A stretch of DNA of 64,000 nucleotides from an uncultured Psychromonas sp. (GCF_947489755.1 NZ_CANLFB010000004.1:62001-126000); one strand, 5' to 3'. Shown: positions 9,609-21,481, counted from the stretch's first letter. Program-made: numbers and translations. Notes: generated from the letters alone by a model not told the origin.

Positions 9609-10214
9609 ATGTCTACTAAATCAGCTCAACACTCATTATTTGAAGATGCTCAAGGCATATTAATTGGCACGCTTCTCGCTGCACTTGGCATTACGTTTTT
9701 TAAATCAACAGGATTGCTTATTGGGGGCACTGCAGGGTTAGCATTTTTAGGACAATATGCCTCTTCATATTCATTCAGTGATGTGTTTTTTGTTATCAAC
9801 CTACCCTTTTATTATTTATCATATCGACAGCTTGGGTTAGCGTTTACACTAAAAACATTCATCTCTGTTTTTCTACTGTCTATTTTTGTCGAATATGCGC
9901 CTGCTTTTATGCAATTTAAATTTTTAGACCCAATATATGCGGCTTTTATTGGAGGGTTATTAGTTGGCTCTGGTTTACTCGGATTATTTAGACACCAAGC
10001 AAGCTTAGGCGGACTGACTATTCTCGCCCAATACTTAGCACAAAAATATTCTATATCCATTGGTAAATTTCAAATGGCAGTAGATTGCATTGTCCTCATT
10101 CTCGCCATTTTTATTGTGGATTGGAATGCTATCGTTTTATCCATTGTCGGTGCCATTTCTTATAACCTGATACTGGTTATAAACCATAAACCAGGACGCT
10201 ATAGTGCGAGATAA
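9609..10214 (+). CDS. YitT-family (DUF161-type) integral membrane protein
   Basis: 201 aa with five to six hydrophobic segments (about residues 13-35, 38-55, 63-78, 84-100, 108-128, 155-190). The signature motifs GGTAGLAFL, INLPFYYLSYR and the mirrored LGGLTILAQYLAQKYSISIG are those of the YitT/YczE family of inner-membrane proteins, whose transport role is not established. Upstream ribosome site is weak (TTAGGC). Stands alone. Confidence 0.82.
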   Translation: MSTKSAQHSLFEDAQGILIGTLLAALGITFFKSTGLLIGGTAGLAFLGQYASSYSFSDVFFVINLPFYYLSYRQLGLAFTLKTFISVFLLSIFVEYAPAFMQFKFLDPIYAAFIGGLLVGSGLLGLFRHQASLGGLTILAQYLAQKYSISIGKFQMAVDCIVLILAIFIVDWNAIVLSIVGAISYNLILVINHKPGRYSAR

Positions 10215-10403
10215 TGGTATTAAACAGCAAGAATATCATGACTGTAAGGACAAACAGACATAGTGAACCTCTATAAATGAGCCATTAAATCCACCATAAT
10301 AAACGAGCAACAAAAAGCACTTTAGCAACTCTTTGTATGTGATGGTTCATTTATAATAAGCCATCACAAATAGTCTTGATAGAGACATATCCACGACTCG
10401 ATT

Positions 10404-11456
10404 TTACTCAGAGACCTTAAGCACAATTTTACCTACATGTGCCTTTTTCAAAAACGTATCTTGCGCTTTATTTATCTCTTCCAGTGGAAAAGTAGCCGCG
10501 ACGATTGGCTTAATTTTGCCTTGTTCAATCCAATTTATTAAACTTTTAAAGACCTTGGGTTCGAGTACGGTACATCCAAAAAAGCTTAAATCTTTTAAAT
10601 ACAGAGTTCTAACATCTAATTCAACTAGCGCCCCACCAATCGCACCAGATACAGCATATCGACCTTTAGGTTTTAACACGTCTAACAATTGCGACCACTG
10701 CTTTCCAGCAACGAGATCAATCACTACATCAACACTACTTTCACCTAATACGTCAGATAAATTAGCGTCTCTAGCGATAACTTGATCGACGCCTAAATCT
10801 AATAATTGTTGATTTTTACTTGGGCTAGTGACGGCAATGACGTAAGCCCCACGTGCTTTTGCAAGTTGAATAGCAGCAGAGCCAACACCACCTGACGCAC
10901 CAGTAATCAGCACTTTATCTTTTGATGTTACTTGAGAGCGCACCATCATGTTTTCAGCTGTAGAATATGAACAAGGAAAAGACGCTAATTCAATATCAGA
11001 TAATGTACTGTTTATGTCGTAAGCATGTTTTGAGGCCACCACAGTATATTCTGAAAACCCACCATCGCACTCAGATCCAAAGTACCAAGGTGAATGAAGT
11101 GTTTGACCACCCGCTTCTTTAAGACAAGGTTCAATCAATGCTCGCTCGCCAATACGCTCTTCACTAATGCCTTCACCAACACTAACAATCGTTCCACAAA
11201 CATCTGCACCTTGAATACGAGGGAAGTTCAGTTGATTTCCAGACCAGCTCGAATTTAAATCATTTTCATCCCCCTTTGAATACCAACCAATACGCGTATT
11301 AATATCAGTATTATTAACGCCAGCAGCAGACACCTTGATCAATACTTCGTTGTTTTTCGGTGTAGGAACCGCTACGTCACAGCTGTATTGTTGCATATCA
11401 ATGTCACCATATCCGGTAAGTTCGATGCCTTTCATTGTTTTAGGAATATTAGTCAT
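10404..11456 (-). CDS. Zinc-type medium-chain dehydrogenase/reductase
   Basis: 350 aa. The N-terminal GroES-like half (residues 25-140) contains GVNNTDINTRIGWY and GADVCGTIVSVGEG. The Rossmann half contains the dinucleotide motif GASGGVGSAAIQLAKARGA (about 190-208). The classical catalytic-zinc Cys is replaced by an Asn-Thr-Asp run and the structural four-Cys lobe is absent, so it is closer to quinone-oxidoreductase-like MDR proteins than to true alcohol dehydrogenases. It uses NAD(P)H; substrate unknown. Its ATG overlaps the stop of the TetR gene (TAATG on the minus strand), forming a coupled two-gene operon. Confidence 0.85.
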   Translation of the reverse strand: MTNIPKTMKGIELTGYGDIDMQQYSCDVAVPTPKNNEVLIKVSAAGVNNTDINTRIGWYSKGDENDLNSSWSGNQLNFPRIQGADVCGTIVSVGEGISEERIGERALIEPCLKEAGGQTLHSPWYFGSECDGGFSEYTVVASKHAYDINSTLSDIELASFPCSYSTAENMMVRSQVTSKDKVLITGASGGVGSAAIQLAKARGAYVIAVTSPSKNQQLLDLGVDQVIARDANLSDVLGESSVDVVIDLVAGKQWSQLLDVLKPKGRYAVSGAIGGALVELDVRTLYLKDLSFFGCTVLEPKVFKSLINWIEQGKIKPIVAATFPLEEINKAQDTFLKKAHVGKIVLKVSE

Positions 11457-11974
11457 TATTTATTTGTCTCCATAAGTTGTGAAATTGTTTGTTTAGCTGA
11501 TGTTATTGTTTCAGCGCCCAATACAGGCCATGCATTAGAACCCCCTTCATGTAGCAGAAAAAGTGCTGTTGCAAGATCTTCTCGCTGGCTTTTCTGAGCA
11601 ATAAAAATACGTACCGCTTGTTTATGAGATTTTACGGCACTTGCTATATCAGCATTATCAGGAAAAGCAGCAATTGCATTGATCGATAAGCAACCATGGG
11701 GAGCAAATTCCTCCATCCATTGTTCGAGCTTATTAAAAATATTAAGAATGGATTCAACGCCGTCAGAGGTTGAGTCATCTTGTAGAAAAGTAATATATCG
11801 TTGATGCCTGTAGTTCAAAGCAGCAACTATCATCATCTCTTTGGATGGGTAATATTTGTATAACGTTCGTAAACTGACATTACACGCTGTTTTTAATTGG
11901 GCAACGCTTGGCTCTGCAAATCCATATTGGCTGAACTCTTTTTCCAGAGACGCAGTGATTTTCTCTTTAAGCAT
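11456..11974 (-). CDS. TetR/AcrR-family transcriptional repressor
   Basis: About 172 aa from the ATG at 11974, chosen over the upstream ATG at 12001 because AAGGG lies 8 nt before it and the extra codons would run through the candidate operator. Residues about 5-55 form the helix-turn-helix domain (FSQYGFAEPSVAQLKTACNVSLRTLYKYYPSKEMMI region). The ligand domain follows. First gene of an operon with the dehydrogenase, so it probably represses both and responds to that enzyme's substrate or a related aldehyde, quinone or xenobiotic. Confidence 0.88.
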   Translation of the reverse strand: MLKEKITASLEKEFSQYGFAEPSVAQLKTACNVSLRTLYKYYPSKEMMIVAALNYRHQRYITFLQDDSTSDGVESILNIFNKLEQWMEEFAPHGCLSINAIAAFPDNADIASAVKSHKQAVRIFIAQKSQREDLATALFLLHEGGSNAWPVLGAETITSAKQTISQLMETNK

Positions 11975-11987
11975 AAATGAAACCCTT

Positions 11988-12007
11988 AGTAGAGCAATCA
12001 CTCTACT
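11988..12007. promoter_or_regulatory. Candidate TetR operator
   Basis: AGTAGAG (11988-11994), 6-nt spacer, CTCTACT (12001-12007): a perfect inverted repeat ending 13 nt before the chosen TetR start. Position and symmetry fit autorepression. Confidence 0.6.
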
Positions 12008-12422
12008 TCGTCAATATTATTTATAAAAACAGGTCATTTGAAAGGAGAGAAGGTGTATAAAATAAACTGCGTTTAATATGAGATTTACAAAGTTTAAGTG
12101 ATTAAACTTATTTAACGTTAAGAAGAGATTTGATAATCGCACCAGTGTGTTGTTTTTTTGTGAGATGTGTTGTTTTTTTGTGAGATGTGTTGTTAAAGCG
12201 TGTTGTTAGATATGTTTGTTATTAAAACTAAATCTAATTAGAAAAATATTGATGATGTTAGTTTACTATGACCAGTATCTATCTTCCCCTGCCCCTAGGC
12301 TATTTGAATGTTAGTCTTCATGTAGGCAATACATATTGAATTAATAGATTAATTAGCTTAATGAGGTCATTTGAAAATGATTTAAAGTATCGCCAATCAT
12401 AAAGTACAGATGCTCAGGTATT
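12008..12422. other. Intergenic region with a 20-bp tandem repeat
   Basis: No gene on either strand. Apart from the tandem repeat at 12146-12194 the region is plain A+T-rich sequence carrying the TetR promoter at its left end. Confidence 0.5.
12146..12194. repeat. 20-bp tandem repeat, about 2.5 copies
   Basis: The unit TGTGTTGTTTTTTTGTGAGA is repeated exactly (12146-12165, 12166-12185) and continues for nine more bases. It lies between the divergent TetR and convergent LysE genes, outside coding sequence. Confidence 0.85.
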
Positions 12423-13055
12423 TTAATGTTTAATAAATAAAACACTTGTCCCCATACCAACAAATAAACCACCACTGATTCTGTGGAACCATTTCATGTT
12501 ATTGATATTTGATAGCGCTCCCTTTGCTCTTTGCGCTAAATAGCCATAACAAGATAATGATAGAAATGAAAAGACCATGAATATAGCCGTCATAATGATA
12601 AATTGAGGCATAATTGAATAAGTTGTATCTAAAAACTGAGGGAACAATGCAACAAAGAACAATATTGGTTTAGGGTTTGTCGCTGCGACTAAAAACCCTT
12701 CTTTGAAGTAAGAGATTAAAGGTCGGTTATTGTTGATAACTGATATTTCTTTTGAGCGTTTATTGTTTGAAAATAACTGTCGACACCCTAAATAAATAAG
12801 ATAAAAAGCACCCACTATTTTAACCATAAGAAATAAAGTCGAAGAGGATAAAAGGATCGCACTAAGACCACTGATCGACAATATTGACAATATTGACAAC
12901 ATCATTAAGCCAATAATATTGCCAAGGGCAGAGACCATCACGACTTTATTGCCGTTAACAGCACCATTATAAATAGCGAGTAAAATGGCAGGGCCAGGAC
13001 TGATGATATAAAAAAAGGCAACGAAGACGTATATTATTAACATATCGATATTCAT
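12423..13055 (-). CDS. LysE/RhtB-family amino-acid exporter
   Basis: 210 aa with six predicted membrane helices. The family hallmark SPGPAILLAIYNGAVNG is at about residues 19-35, with the mid-protein FLVAATNPKPILFFVALFPQF (helix 4 region) and a C-terminal ISGGLFVGMG. These inner-membrane proteins export amino acids or homoserine lactone-like compounds; substrate not predictable. AGGGA ribosome site before the ATG. Isolated gene. Confidence 0.9.
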   Translation of the reverse strand: MNIDMLIIYVFVAFFYIISPGPAILLAIYNGAVNGNKVVMVSALGNIIGLMMLSILSILSISGLSAILLSSSTLFLMVKIVGAFYLIYLGCRQLFSNNKRSKEISVINNNRPLISYFKEGFLVAATNPKPILFFVALFPQFLDTTYSIMPQFIIMTAIFMVFSFLSLSCYGYLAQRAKGALSNINNMKWFHRISGGLFVGMGTSVLFIKH

Positions 13056-13390
13056 GGGCTATCCCTAAAAAGCGACAAAGAAGGTGAGTATTGATTCAGC
13101 AAAAGAAGTTATGTAAATACTCTTTTACCCCAAAAAATAAATTAAAGCACTGATCAATTAAAATATAGCACCATCAAACTACTTGGTAACCTCAACATTA
13201 AAGTATATAACGTCTAAACACTAAGAAATGCAGTTATCATTTGAATCCAGAAAATACTCATCATATAGATGTATTGAATTAGCCTGTATTAACAACGGAA
13301 ATTTGATATGCCATCCATCTGGTATATCAATGTAGGGTAGTTTATAAGAAGGGAAAAGTTAACACTGAAGAACAATCAAAACCGAGAAAG
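13056..13390. other. Intergenic region upstream of the LysE gene
   Basis: No gene. A GATATGCCA/TGGTATATC inverted pair near 13308-13330 is the only structure seen. Confidence 0.45.
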
Positions 13391-13436
13391 TAAAAAGGCT
13401 CATTACTTTTCAGTCATGAGCCTTTTCTAATGTTAC
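13391..13436. terminator. Hairpin downstream of tRNA-Ser
   Basis: AAAGGCTCAT (13394-13403) and ATGAGCCTTT (13426-13435) form a 10-bp stem with A and T tracts at the ends and a 22-nt loop. A second, backup terminator-like hairpin after the stronger one at 13444-13475. Confidence 0.55.
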
Positions 13437-13443
13437 TGAAACG

Positions 13444-13475
13444 AAAAAGGGCTTCTCAAATGAGAAGCCCTTTTT
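13444..13475. terminator. Terminator of tRNA-Ser
   Basis: A 10-bp stem GGGCTTCTCA (13449-13458) / TGAGAAGCCC (13461-13470) with five A before and five T after. It sits 8 nt beyond the tRNA 3' end and works in the minus direction. Confidence 0.9.
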
Positions 13476-13482
13476 CTTAATG

Positions 13483-13573
13483 TGGCGGAGGAGGAGAGAT
13501 TTGAACTCTCGGAGAGCTATTAACCCTCGCTGGTTTTCAAGACCAGTGCATTCAGCCGCTCTGCCACCCCTCC
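13483..13573 (-). tRNA. tRNA-Ser (anticodon UGA)
   Basis: Folds on the minus strand as a class II tRNA: acceptor GGAGGGG pairs with CTCCTCC (one G-U), D arm GGCAGAGCGGCTGAATGC, anticodon stem CTGGT/ACCAG with loop CTTGAAA (anticodon TGA at 13537-13539), a long variable arm GAGGGTTAATAGCTCTC, T arm GAGAG-TTCAAAT-CTCTC, discriminator G and encoded CCA (13483-13485). The long variable arm and G73 identify serine; it reads UCA and related codons. Terminator immediately downstream. Confidence 0.96.
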
Positions 13574-13706
13574 GCAGAACGAGACGAATAATACAGAGTT
13601 TAAGCCTTGTTTGTAAAGGAACTTTTTGTAAAAAAAAATCGTTTGGCGAATAATCAAACAAACCGTTTAAATAAAAATCACTCTGTATAGTTATTATACT
13701 AACTGT

Positions 13707-14342
13707 TTACTTGAATCTGTTGATGTGCGCATCTGGATGTTGTTCCGCATGACACTCAAATAGATATTCAGTTAAAGCAGAAAGCATTTCGTCATCGCTC
13801 TCTTTACCTAATGAATAAGCCACGGTGTATTTATCAATACGGCGTATTTGTGATCCACAAATAGCCAATCTTTGACGGTCAGGTAATTGTAAATAAATAT
13901 TGCTTAGGGTTAGTGGCAATGATTCGTTTTCAGGATCATCAATTAATAGAGAGATACCAGATGCTGAGAGGTCCTTAACGCGGTAAGGTAAAAGCTCGCC
14001 TTTTTCATTAACGATTCTCATGGTTTTATCTGCCGATAAACGCCAAGAACGTAATTTATCACCCGTTTCATAAATTTTAGGAGACTTGAGGGTCATGCTA
14101 AAATTAGTGAAGTCACCCATTTTCATTTGTACTGGAAAAATAAGATGGTGACTTCCGTAATTAGCAACAAGTTGTAAGTCATCTGCTAGACCAAGCTGAA
14201 ACAGTAAAGCATCTTTTCCTGATGTTGATGAGATATCATAATTTAGCTCTTTGTTATCGCTAATCTCTGTATCCAATAACATTTCAGACAATAACTCGAA
14301 TTCCTGATCATTTATTAATAATTCTTTATCTGATTTAGTCAT
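13707..14342 (-). CDS. PilZ-like domain protein
   Basis: 211 aa, no signal peptide or membrane segment. The middle part (about residues 118-140) contains YRVKDLSASGISLLI, matching the D/N-x-S-x-x-G part of the cyclic-di-GMP-binding PilZ domain. The usual RxxxR motif before it is not clearly present (only WRLSADKTMR), so c-di-GMP binding is uncertain. The N-terminal 100 residues resemble the YcgR-N-like partner domain seen in such proteins. AAGGTGGAG ribosome site. It lies between tRNA-Ser and leuS, transcribed away from leuS. Confidence 0.65.
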   Translation of the reverse strand: MTKSDKELLINDQEFELLSEMLLDTEISDNKELNYDISSTSGKDALLFQLGLADDLQLVANYGSHHLIFPVQMKMGDFTNFSMTLKSPKIYETGDKLRSWRLSADKTMRIVNEKGELLPYRVKDLSASGISLLIDDPENESLPLTLSNIYLQLPDRQRLAICGSQIRRIDKYTVAYSLGKESDDEMLSALTEYLFECHAEQHPDAHINRFK

Positions 14343-14536
14343 TGGTCTCCACCTTATTATTTTTTAGAAAGTCCTTATCCCTTTTATTTTACGACAATTT
14401 CATCAATTTATATCTAAAAAATCACTTTTTAATCTGTTTTCTTTCGCAAAAATTCAACTTTTTTAAAAAATCAGGCTTCATTTCTCATAAATATTGTTGC
14501 TAAGCAACTGCTCCTGTATCCTACAGCCCTTATTAA

Positions 14537-17152
<2,616 letters not shown>

Positions 17153-17217
17153 TTAAGCTAGATATTCAATTTACTGGTCTAAAACTGATACAAGCGATTA
17201 GTTTTTAATGATTTAAT

Positions 17218-17249
17218 AAACCTCTTATTATTAGTAATAAGAGGTTTAT
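17218..17249 (+). terminator. Terminator-like hairpin after leuS
   Basis: CCTCTTATTA (17221-17230) / TAATAAGAGG (17235-17244), TTAG loop, followed by TTTATTATT and preceded by AAA. Good stem, moderate T tract. Confidence 0.7.
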
Positions 17250-17447
17250 TATTAATCAGGCTTGTTAATATTATTGATGACCTTTAATTTTTATGTCTGT
17301 TGTTTTGTAATGTCTCATACCATACAAAACACTGGTGAGATAAACTCAAAACAAACGAAGTCTATAACCTGATTTTCAATAGCTAAATAACTAAATAGCT
17401 AGATAACCGACTTATTTTATTCTATTAAACATTACAAAAGGCTTTTT

Positions 17448-17975
17448 ATGCATTCAATTTACTCTCGAGCTTTTTATCGTCGCGCAATGCTATTAATAAC
17501 TATCGCAATGACCTTATTATTAAGTGGTTGTGGCTTTCACCTTAAGCACAATAATGGTTTAGTGGAAAAATTCCCTGAAATATACTTACAAACAAATAAT
17601 CCTAAAGGTGATTTAACACGCCTTGTTAAATTACGTTTGCGTGGCGCAAGTATTAAAATATTAACTGAACCGAAAGCGGATGCGGCAGTGTTAAGGCTCA
17701 AATCAGAAAGTCAAAGTGAACGTACTATCTCGTTATATGCAACGGCACAAAATGCAGAAAAAGAGATTGGTTATGTGATGAAATATTCTCTAAAAATGCC
17801 TAACTACACAGCAAAAGATTTTGACGTAAACTTATACCGAGATTTTCTCTATGACTCTTCACAAGCATTAGCAAAATCACGTGAACAAGAACTATTAATT
17901 AAAGAATTACGAGGCGTTGCAGCAGATCATATTCTTGCTACGATGTTGAGTATAGAAAACCAAACGGCTGAGTAA
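17448..17975 (+). CDS. lptE: LPS-assembly lipoprotein LptE
   Basis: 175-aa outer-membrane lipoprotein that plugs the LptD barrel and helps place lipopolysaccharide on the cell surface. Type II signal peptide with lipobox LLSG-Cys28, followed by GFHLKH, the typical LptE mature start, and an LRLRGASI strand. Located between leuS and holA exactly as in other gammaproteobacteria. AAAGGC precedes the ATG. Six nt separate its stop from holA, so the two are co-transcribed. Confidence 0.93.
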   Translation: MHSIYSRAFYRRAMLLITIAMTLLLSGCGFHLKHNNGLVEKFPEIYLQTNNPKGDLTRLVKLRLRGASIKILTEPKADAAVLRLKSESQSERTISLYATAQNAEKEIGYVMKYSLKMPNYTAKDFDVNLYRDFLYDSSQALAKSREQELLIKELRGVAADHILATMLSIENQTAE

Positions 17976-17981
17976 TTTTTT

Positions 17982-18980
17982 ATGAGAGTTTATCCTGAGC
18001 AGCTGGCACAACAGATCCAACAAAAACTGCCTAGCTGCTGTTTGATATTTGGTGATGAAGCATTATTAACCATTGAGGCCTTTGAACAAATTCAAGCTAA
18101 AGCAAAAGCACTAGGCTTTCTAGAACGCTTTAGTTATAGCTTGGACGGTAATTTTGATAAAGACCAAATATTCAGCCAATTCAATACCCTATCATTGTTT
18201 TCTGAACGTCAAATTATTGAGTTAACGCTCAGTAAAACCACCAAAGAAAATACTGACTTCATTAGGGAGATCACACCCCTTTTAAATCCTGATATTTTAT
18301 TGGTACTCAAAGGTCCCAAACTCAATGCGCAACAATTAAAAAGCGTTTGGTTCAATAAACTAGAGCAACAGGGGATCTTTGTTGCAACTAATGCATTAAT
18401 GCCACAACGTTTCCCACAATGGTTATTTCAACGATTACGATTTGTTGAGTTGACGGCTGACAATGAAGTTATTGATTTTTTAACGTTACATTTTGAAGGT
18501 AACTTATTAGCAGCAAAGCAAGAAATTGAAAAATTATCTATCCTTTTTCCAAAACAACATTTACATTTAACCCAAGTAGAACAAAGTATTACAACGCATA
18601 ACCATTTTAGCTTATTCCAATGGGTAGATAGTTTATTAGCCGGTGAAAAAGCACGAAATGCGCGGATTATTAAGCAATTACAGGCTGAAGGCACAGAGTT
18701 GTTGTTACTGAGCGCGACATTAGCCAGTGAAATTCAGAAACTGCTTTCATATTCGTATCAGATGCAAACACAACCATTACCATCACTATTTGCACAACAA
18801 AAACCTAAATTGTGGCCAGCTAAACAAGCTTTATTAACCAATGCACTAAATCGTTTAAGCACACTACAATTAGAAAAAATGCTTATTGAGTGTGCTCAAT
18901 TAGAGGTTTCAGTCAAAGTTGAAAATAAAACAGATACTTGGTTACAATTGAATGCTATTTGTTATCAATTTTTAAAATAA
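17982..18980 (+). CDS. holA: DNA polymerase III delta subunit
   Basis: 332 aa. The delta subunit of the clamp loader opens the beta sliding clamp. The N-terminal clamp-binding domain (LIFGDEALLTIEAFEQI, SLFSERQIIEL) and the AAA-like middle (VLVLKGPKLNAQQLKS region) agree with the family, and the C-terminal collar helices follow. Identity is strengthened by the lptE-holA-nadD order. Nine nt before nadD. Confidence 0.95.
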   Translation: MRVYPEQLAQQIQQKLPSCCLIFGDEALLTIEAFEQIQAKAKALGFLERFSYSLDGNFDKDQIFSQFNTLSLFSERQIIELTLSKTTKENTDFIREITPLLNPDILLVLKGPKLNAQQLKSVWFNKLEQQGIFVATNALMPQRFPQWLFQRLRFVELTADNEVIDFLTLHFEGNLLAAKQEIEKLSILFPKQHLHLTQVEQSITTHNHFSLFQWVDSLLAGEKARNARIIKQLQAEGTELLLLSATLASEIQKLLSYSYQMQTQPLPSLFAQQKPKLWPAKQALLTNALNRLSTLQLEKMLIECAQLEVSVKVENKTDTWLQLNAICYQFLK

Positions 18981-18989
18981 AGGAAGTAA

Positions 18990-19637
18990 ATGAAAATTAA
19001 TGGCTGTACAGCAATAGGTTTTTTAGGGGGGACATTTGACCCCATCCATTTTGGCCATTTACGCCCAGCATTAGAAATTCAACAAGCACTGAATTTACAG
19101 TCATTATATTTACTGCCAAATTATATCGCCCCACATAAAGAAAAAACCTTAGCCAGTACAGAACAACGCATTGAAATGGTTAAGCTTGCGATTAAAGAAA
19201 CACCAGAGTTACAACTCAATACGCAAGAGCTTCTTCGCTCAACTCCCAGCTATACGATTGATACGTTGAAGTTAATACGACAGCAATATCCAGATACCCC
19301 GATCTGCTTTATTATGGGGATGGATTCATTAATTCACTTTAATAGCTGGTATCAATATCAAGAAATATTAAATTATTGCCATATAGTGGTTAGCCATAGA
19401 CCTGGTTGGGATCCTACATTCAATGATGTTGTCAGTGAGCTTTTAAGCAAACATCAAATACAAAATCCTGCATTATTACATGACGCTTTAGCTGGATTTA
19501 TCTACTTTCAAAGCACCAGCCAATTAGCTATTTCGTCTTCTCAAATTCGTAATCTACTAGCCGCAAAGCGAAGCATTAACTTTTTAACCCCACAATCTGT
19601 TTGCACTTACATAAAAGAACAACACTGTTACACCTAG
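18990..19637 (+). CDS. nadD: Nicotinate-nucleotide adenylyltransferase
   Basis: 215 aa. Adenylates nicotinate mononucleotide to deamido-NAD in NAD synthesis. The nucleotidyltransferase motif GGTFDPIHFGHL is at residues 14-25, MGMDSLIHFNSW is in the middle, and the second ATP motif SSSQIRNLL lies near the C-terminus. Strong AGGAAG ribosome site. In relatives nadD is usually followed by rsfS/rlmH; here ggt follows, so the block is broken. Confidence 0.96.
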   Translation: MKINGCTAIGFLGGTFDPIHFGHLRPALEIQQALNLQSLYLLPNYIAPHKEKTLASTEQRIEMVKLAIKETPELQLNTQELLRSTPSYTIDTLKLIRQQYPDTPICFIMGMDSLIHFNSWYQYQEILNYCHIVVSHRPGWDPTFNDVVSELLSKHQIQNPALLHDALAGFIYFQSTSQLAISSSQIRNLLAAKRSINFLTPQSVCTYIKEQHCYT

Positions 19638-19711
19638 CTTTAAACGCATAACCATAGCAATATAACAATAAGAAGAAACGGAAACTTTACTTTTAAATAA
19701 GGAACATCACT

Positions 19712-21481
19712 ATGTTAGCTCTGATTAAAAATAAAATATCTCACCCTCTCAACTTCGCTGTTTTATCCTTTTCGCTACTTGCGATTACCCCATCTGCATT
19801 TGCAGCAACCACTACAACCGCTGCGCCACAGACAGCAATCTACAGTCAAATGGCCATCCATCATCCTGTATGGGCGAAAAGTGGTATGGTGGCTTCACAG
19901 GAAGCGATTGCGACTAATATCGGGTTAGATATTTTAAAGCAAGGTGGTAATGCCATTGATGCAGCCGTTGCGGTTGGGTATGCATTAGCCGTTACGCTGC
20001 CAAGAGCGGGTAATCTAGGTGGTGGTGGCTTTATGTTGGTGTATCTAGCTGACAAAGAACAAGTTGTTGCTATCGATTACAGAGAAAAAGCACCAGCGGA
20101 TGCTTCTCGAGATATGTATCTTGACGAAAATGGTGATGTTATTCCTAATTTGTCGACTTTTCACGGTTTAGCTATCGGTACTCCGGGTACCGTAATGGGC
20201 TTAGAACATGCACGAAAAACCTTCGGTACGATGTCTAGAGAACAGTTAATTGCCCCTTCTATTAAGTTAGCGAAAGAAGGGATTGTCGTCACCGCTGATT
20301 TAGCAACCTCACTTAATGCCTTAAAAGAACGATTAAGCAAATGGCCAACGACTCGTGAAATATTCTTTAAAGAAGATGGTTCAAACTATCAACCTGGCGA
20401 TATTCTTAAACAAGAAGACTTAGCGAAGACACTGTCGATCATCAGTAAAGAGGGCGAAAAAGGCTTTTATGAAGGTGATATTGCAAAAGCAATCGCGAGT
20501 AGTATTCAAGAAGCCAATGGTGTGGTAACAGAAAAAGATTTGAAAAACTACAACGTTGTCGATCGTGAAGCGATTAAAGGAACCTACCGAGGTTATGAAG
20601 TGTTTTCTATGCCGCCACCGTCTTCAGGTGGCGTACATATAGTGCAAATATTAAATATGCTCGAAAACTATGACTTAGCTGCCATGGGGCATAACAGTGC
20701 ACAACATATCCATACCATGGTTGAAAGTATGCGCCGTGCTTATGCAGACCGTAGCTTACATTTAGGTGATAGTGATTTTGTAAAAGTCCCGGTGAAAACA
20801 CTGACCAGTAAAAAATATGCAAAACAATTAGTGGAAACCATTGACCCAAACAAAGCGACATCAAGCAAAGATATTCAACCTGATGCTAACTTGCCTTATG
20901 AAAGTGACCAAACAACACATTTTAGTGTCGTGGATAAATGGGGTAATGCAGCAAGCAATACGTATACACTAAATTATAGCTATGGATCAGGGATTGTTGC
21001 TAAAGGGACTGGCGTACTATTAAACAATGAAATGGATGACTTTTCATCTAAACCTGGTCACGCTAATGGTTATGGATTAATTGGCGGAGAAGCTAATGCT
21101 ATCGCCCCTGGTAAACGCCCTCTTAGTTCAATGAGCCCTACTGTTATTTTAAAAGATAATGCGTTGTTTATGGTAACGGGTACACCAGGTGGTTCTCGTA
21201 TTATCACCACCACATTACAAGTTATTTCTAATGTAATTGATTATGATATGAACATTGCAGAAGCAAGCTCTGCAACACGTATCCATCATCAGTGGTTGCC
21301 GGATTATATTCGTATTGAATCAGGTTTAAGTGCCGATACAATTAAAATATTAGAAGAAAAAGGCCATGAGTTAAAAGTACAGTCTGCTATGGGAAGCACA
21401 CAAAGCATCATGAAATCTGAGACGGGTTTATACGGTGCATCTGATCCACGTAGGCCCTCTGCATTAAGTGTAGGTTATTAG
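19712..21481 (+). CDS. ggt: Gamma-glutamyltransferase (periplasmic)
   Basis: 589-aa Ntn-hydrolase precursor with a signal peptide (cleavage near PSAFAA). It cuts itself before Thr401 in the motif DQ-TTHFSVVD, and that Thr becomes the nucleophile of the small subunit. Conserved GGNAIDAAVA (78-87), NLGGGGFM and the PLSSMSP oxyanion/substrate region (about 470) are all present. It hydrolyses glutathione and other gamma-glutamyl compounds or transfers the group to peptides. AAGGAA ribosome site; its own short leader after nadD. Confidence 0.96.
   Translation: MLALIKNKISHPLNFAVLSFSLLAITPSAFAATTTTAAPQTAIYSQMAIHHPVWAKSGMVASQEAIATNIGLDILKQGGNAIDAAVAVGYALAVTLPRAGNLGGGGFMLVYLADKEQVVAIDYREKAPADASRDMYLDENGDVIPNLSTFHGLAIGTPGTVMGLEHARKTFGTMSREQLIAPSIKLAKEGIVVTADLATSLNALKERLSKWPTTREIFFKEDGSNYQPGDILKQEDLAKTLSIISKEGEKGFYEGDIAKAIASSIQEANGVVTEKDLKNYNVVDREAIKGTYRGYEVFSMPPPSSGGVHIVQILNMLENYDLAAMGHNSAQHIHTMVESMRRAYADRSLHLGDSDFVKVPVKTLTSKKYAKQLVETIDPNKATSSKDIQPDANLPYESDQTTHFSVVDKWGNAASNTYTLNYSYGSGIVAKGTGVLLNNEMDDFSSKPGHANGYGLIGGEANAIAPGKRPLSSMSPTVILKDNALFMVTGTPGGSRIITTTLQVISNVIDYDMNIAEASSATRIHHQWLPDYIRIESGLSADTIKILEEKGHELKVQSAMGSTQSIMKSETGLYGASDPRRPSALSVGY

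Noticed and set aside
13410-13661. Minus-strand open frame covering the tRNA-Ser
   Set aside because: It runs through a well-folded tRNA and its terminator and has no ribosome site; the tRNA explains the sequence.
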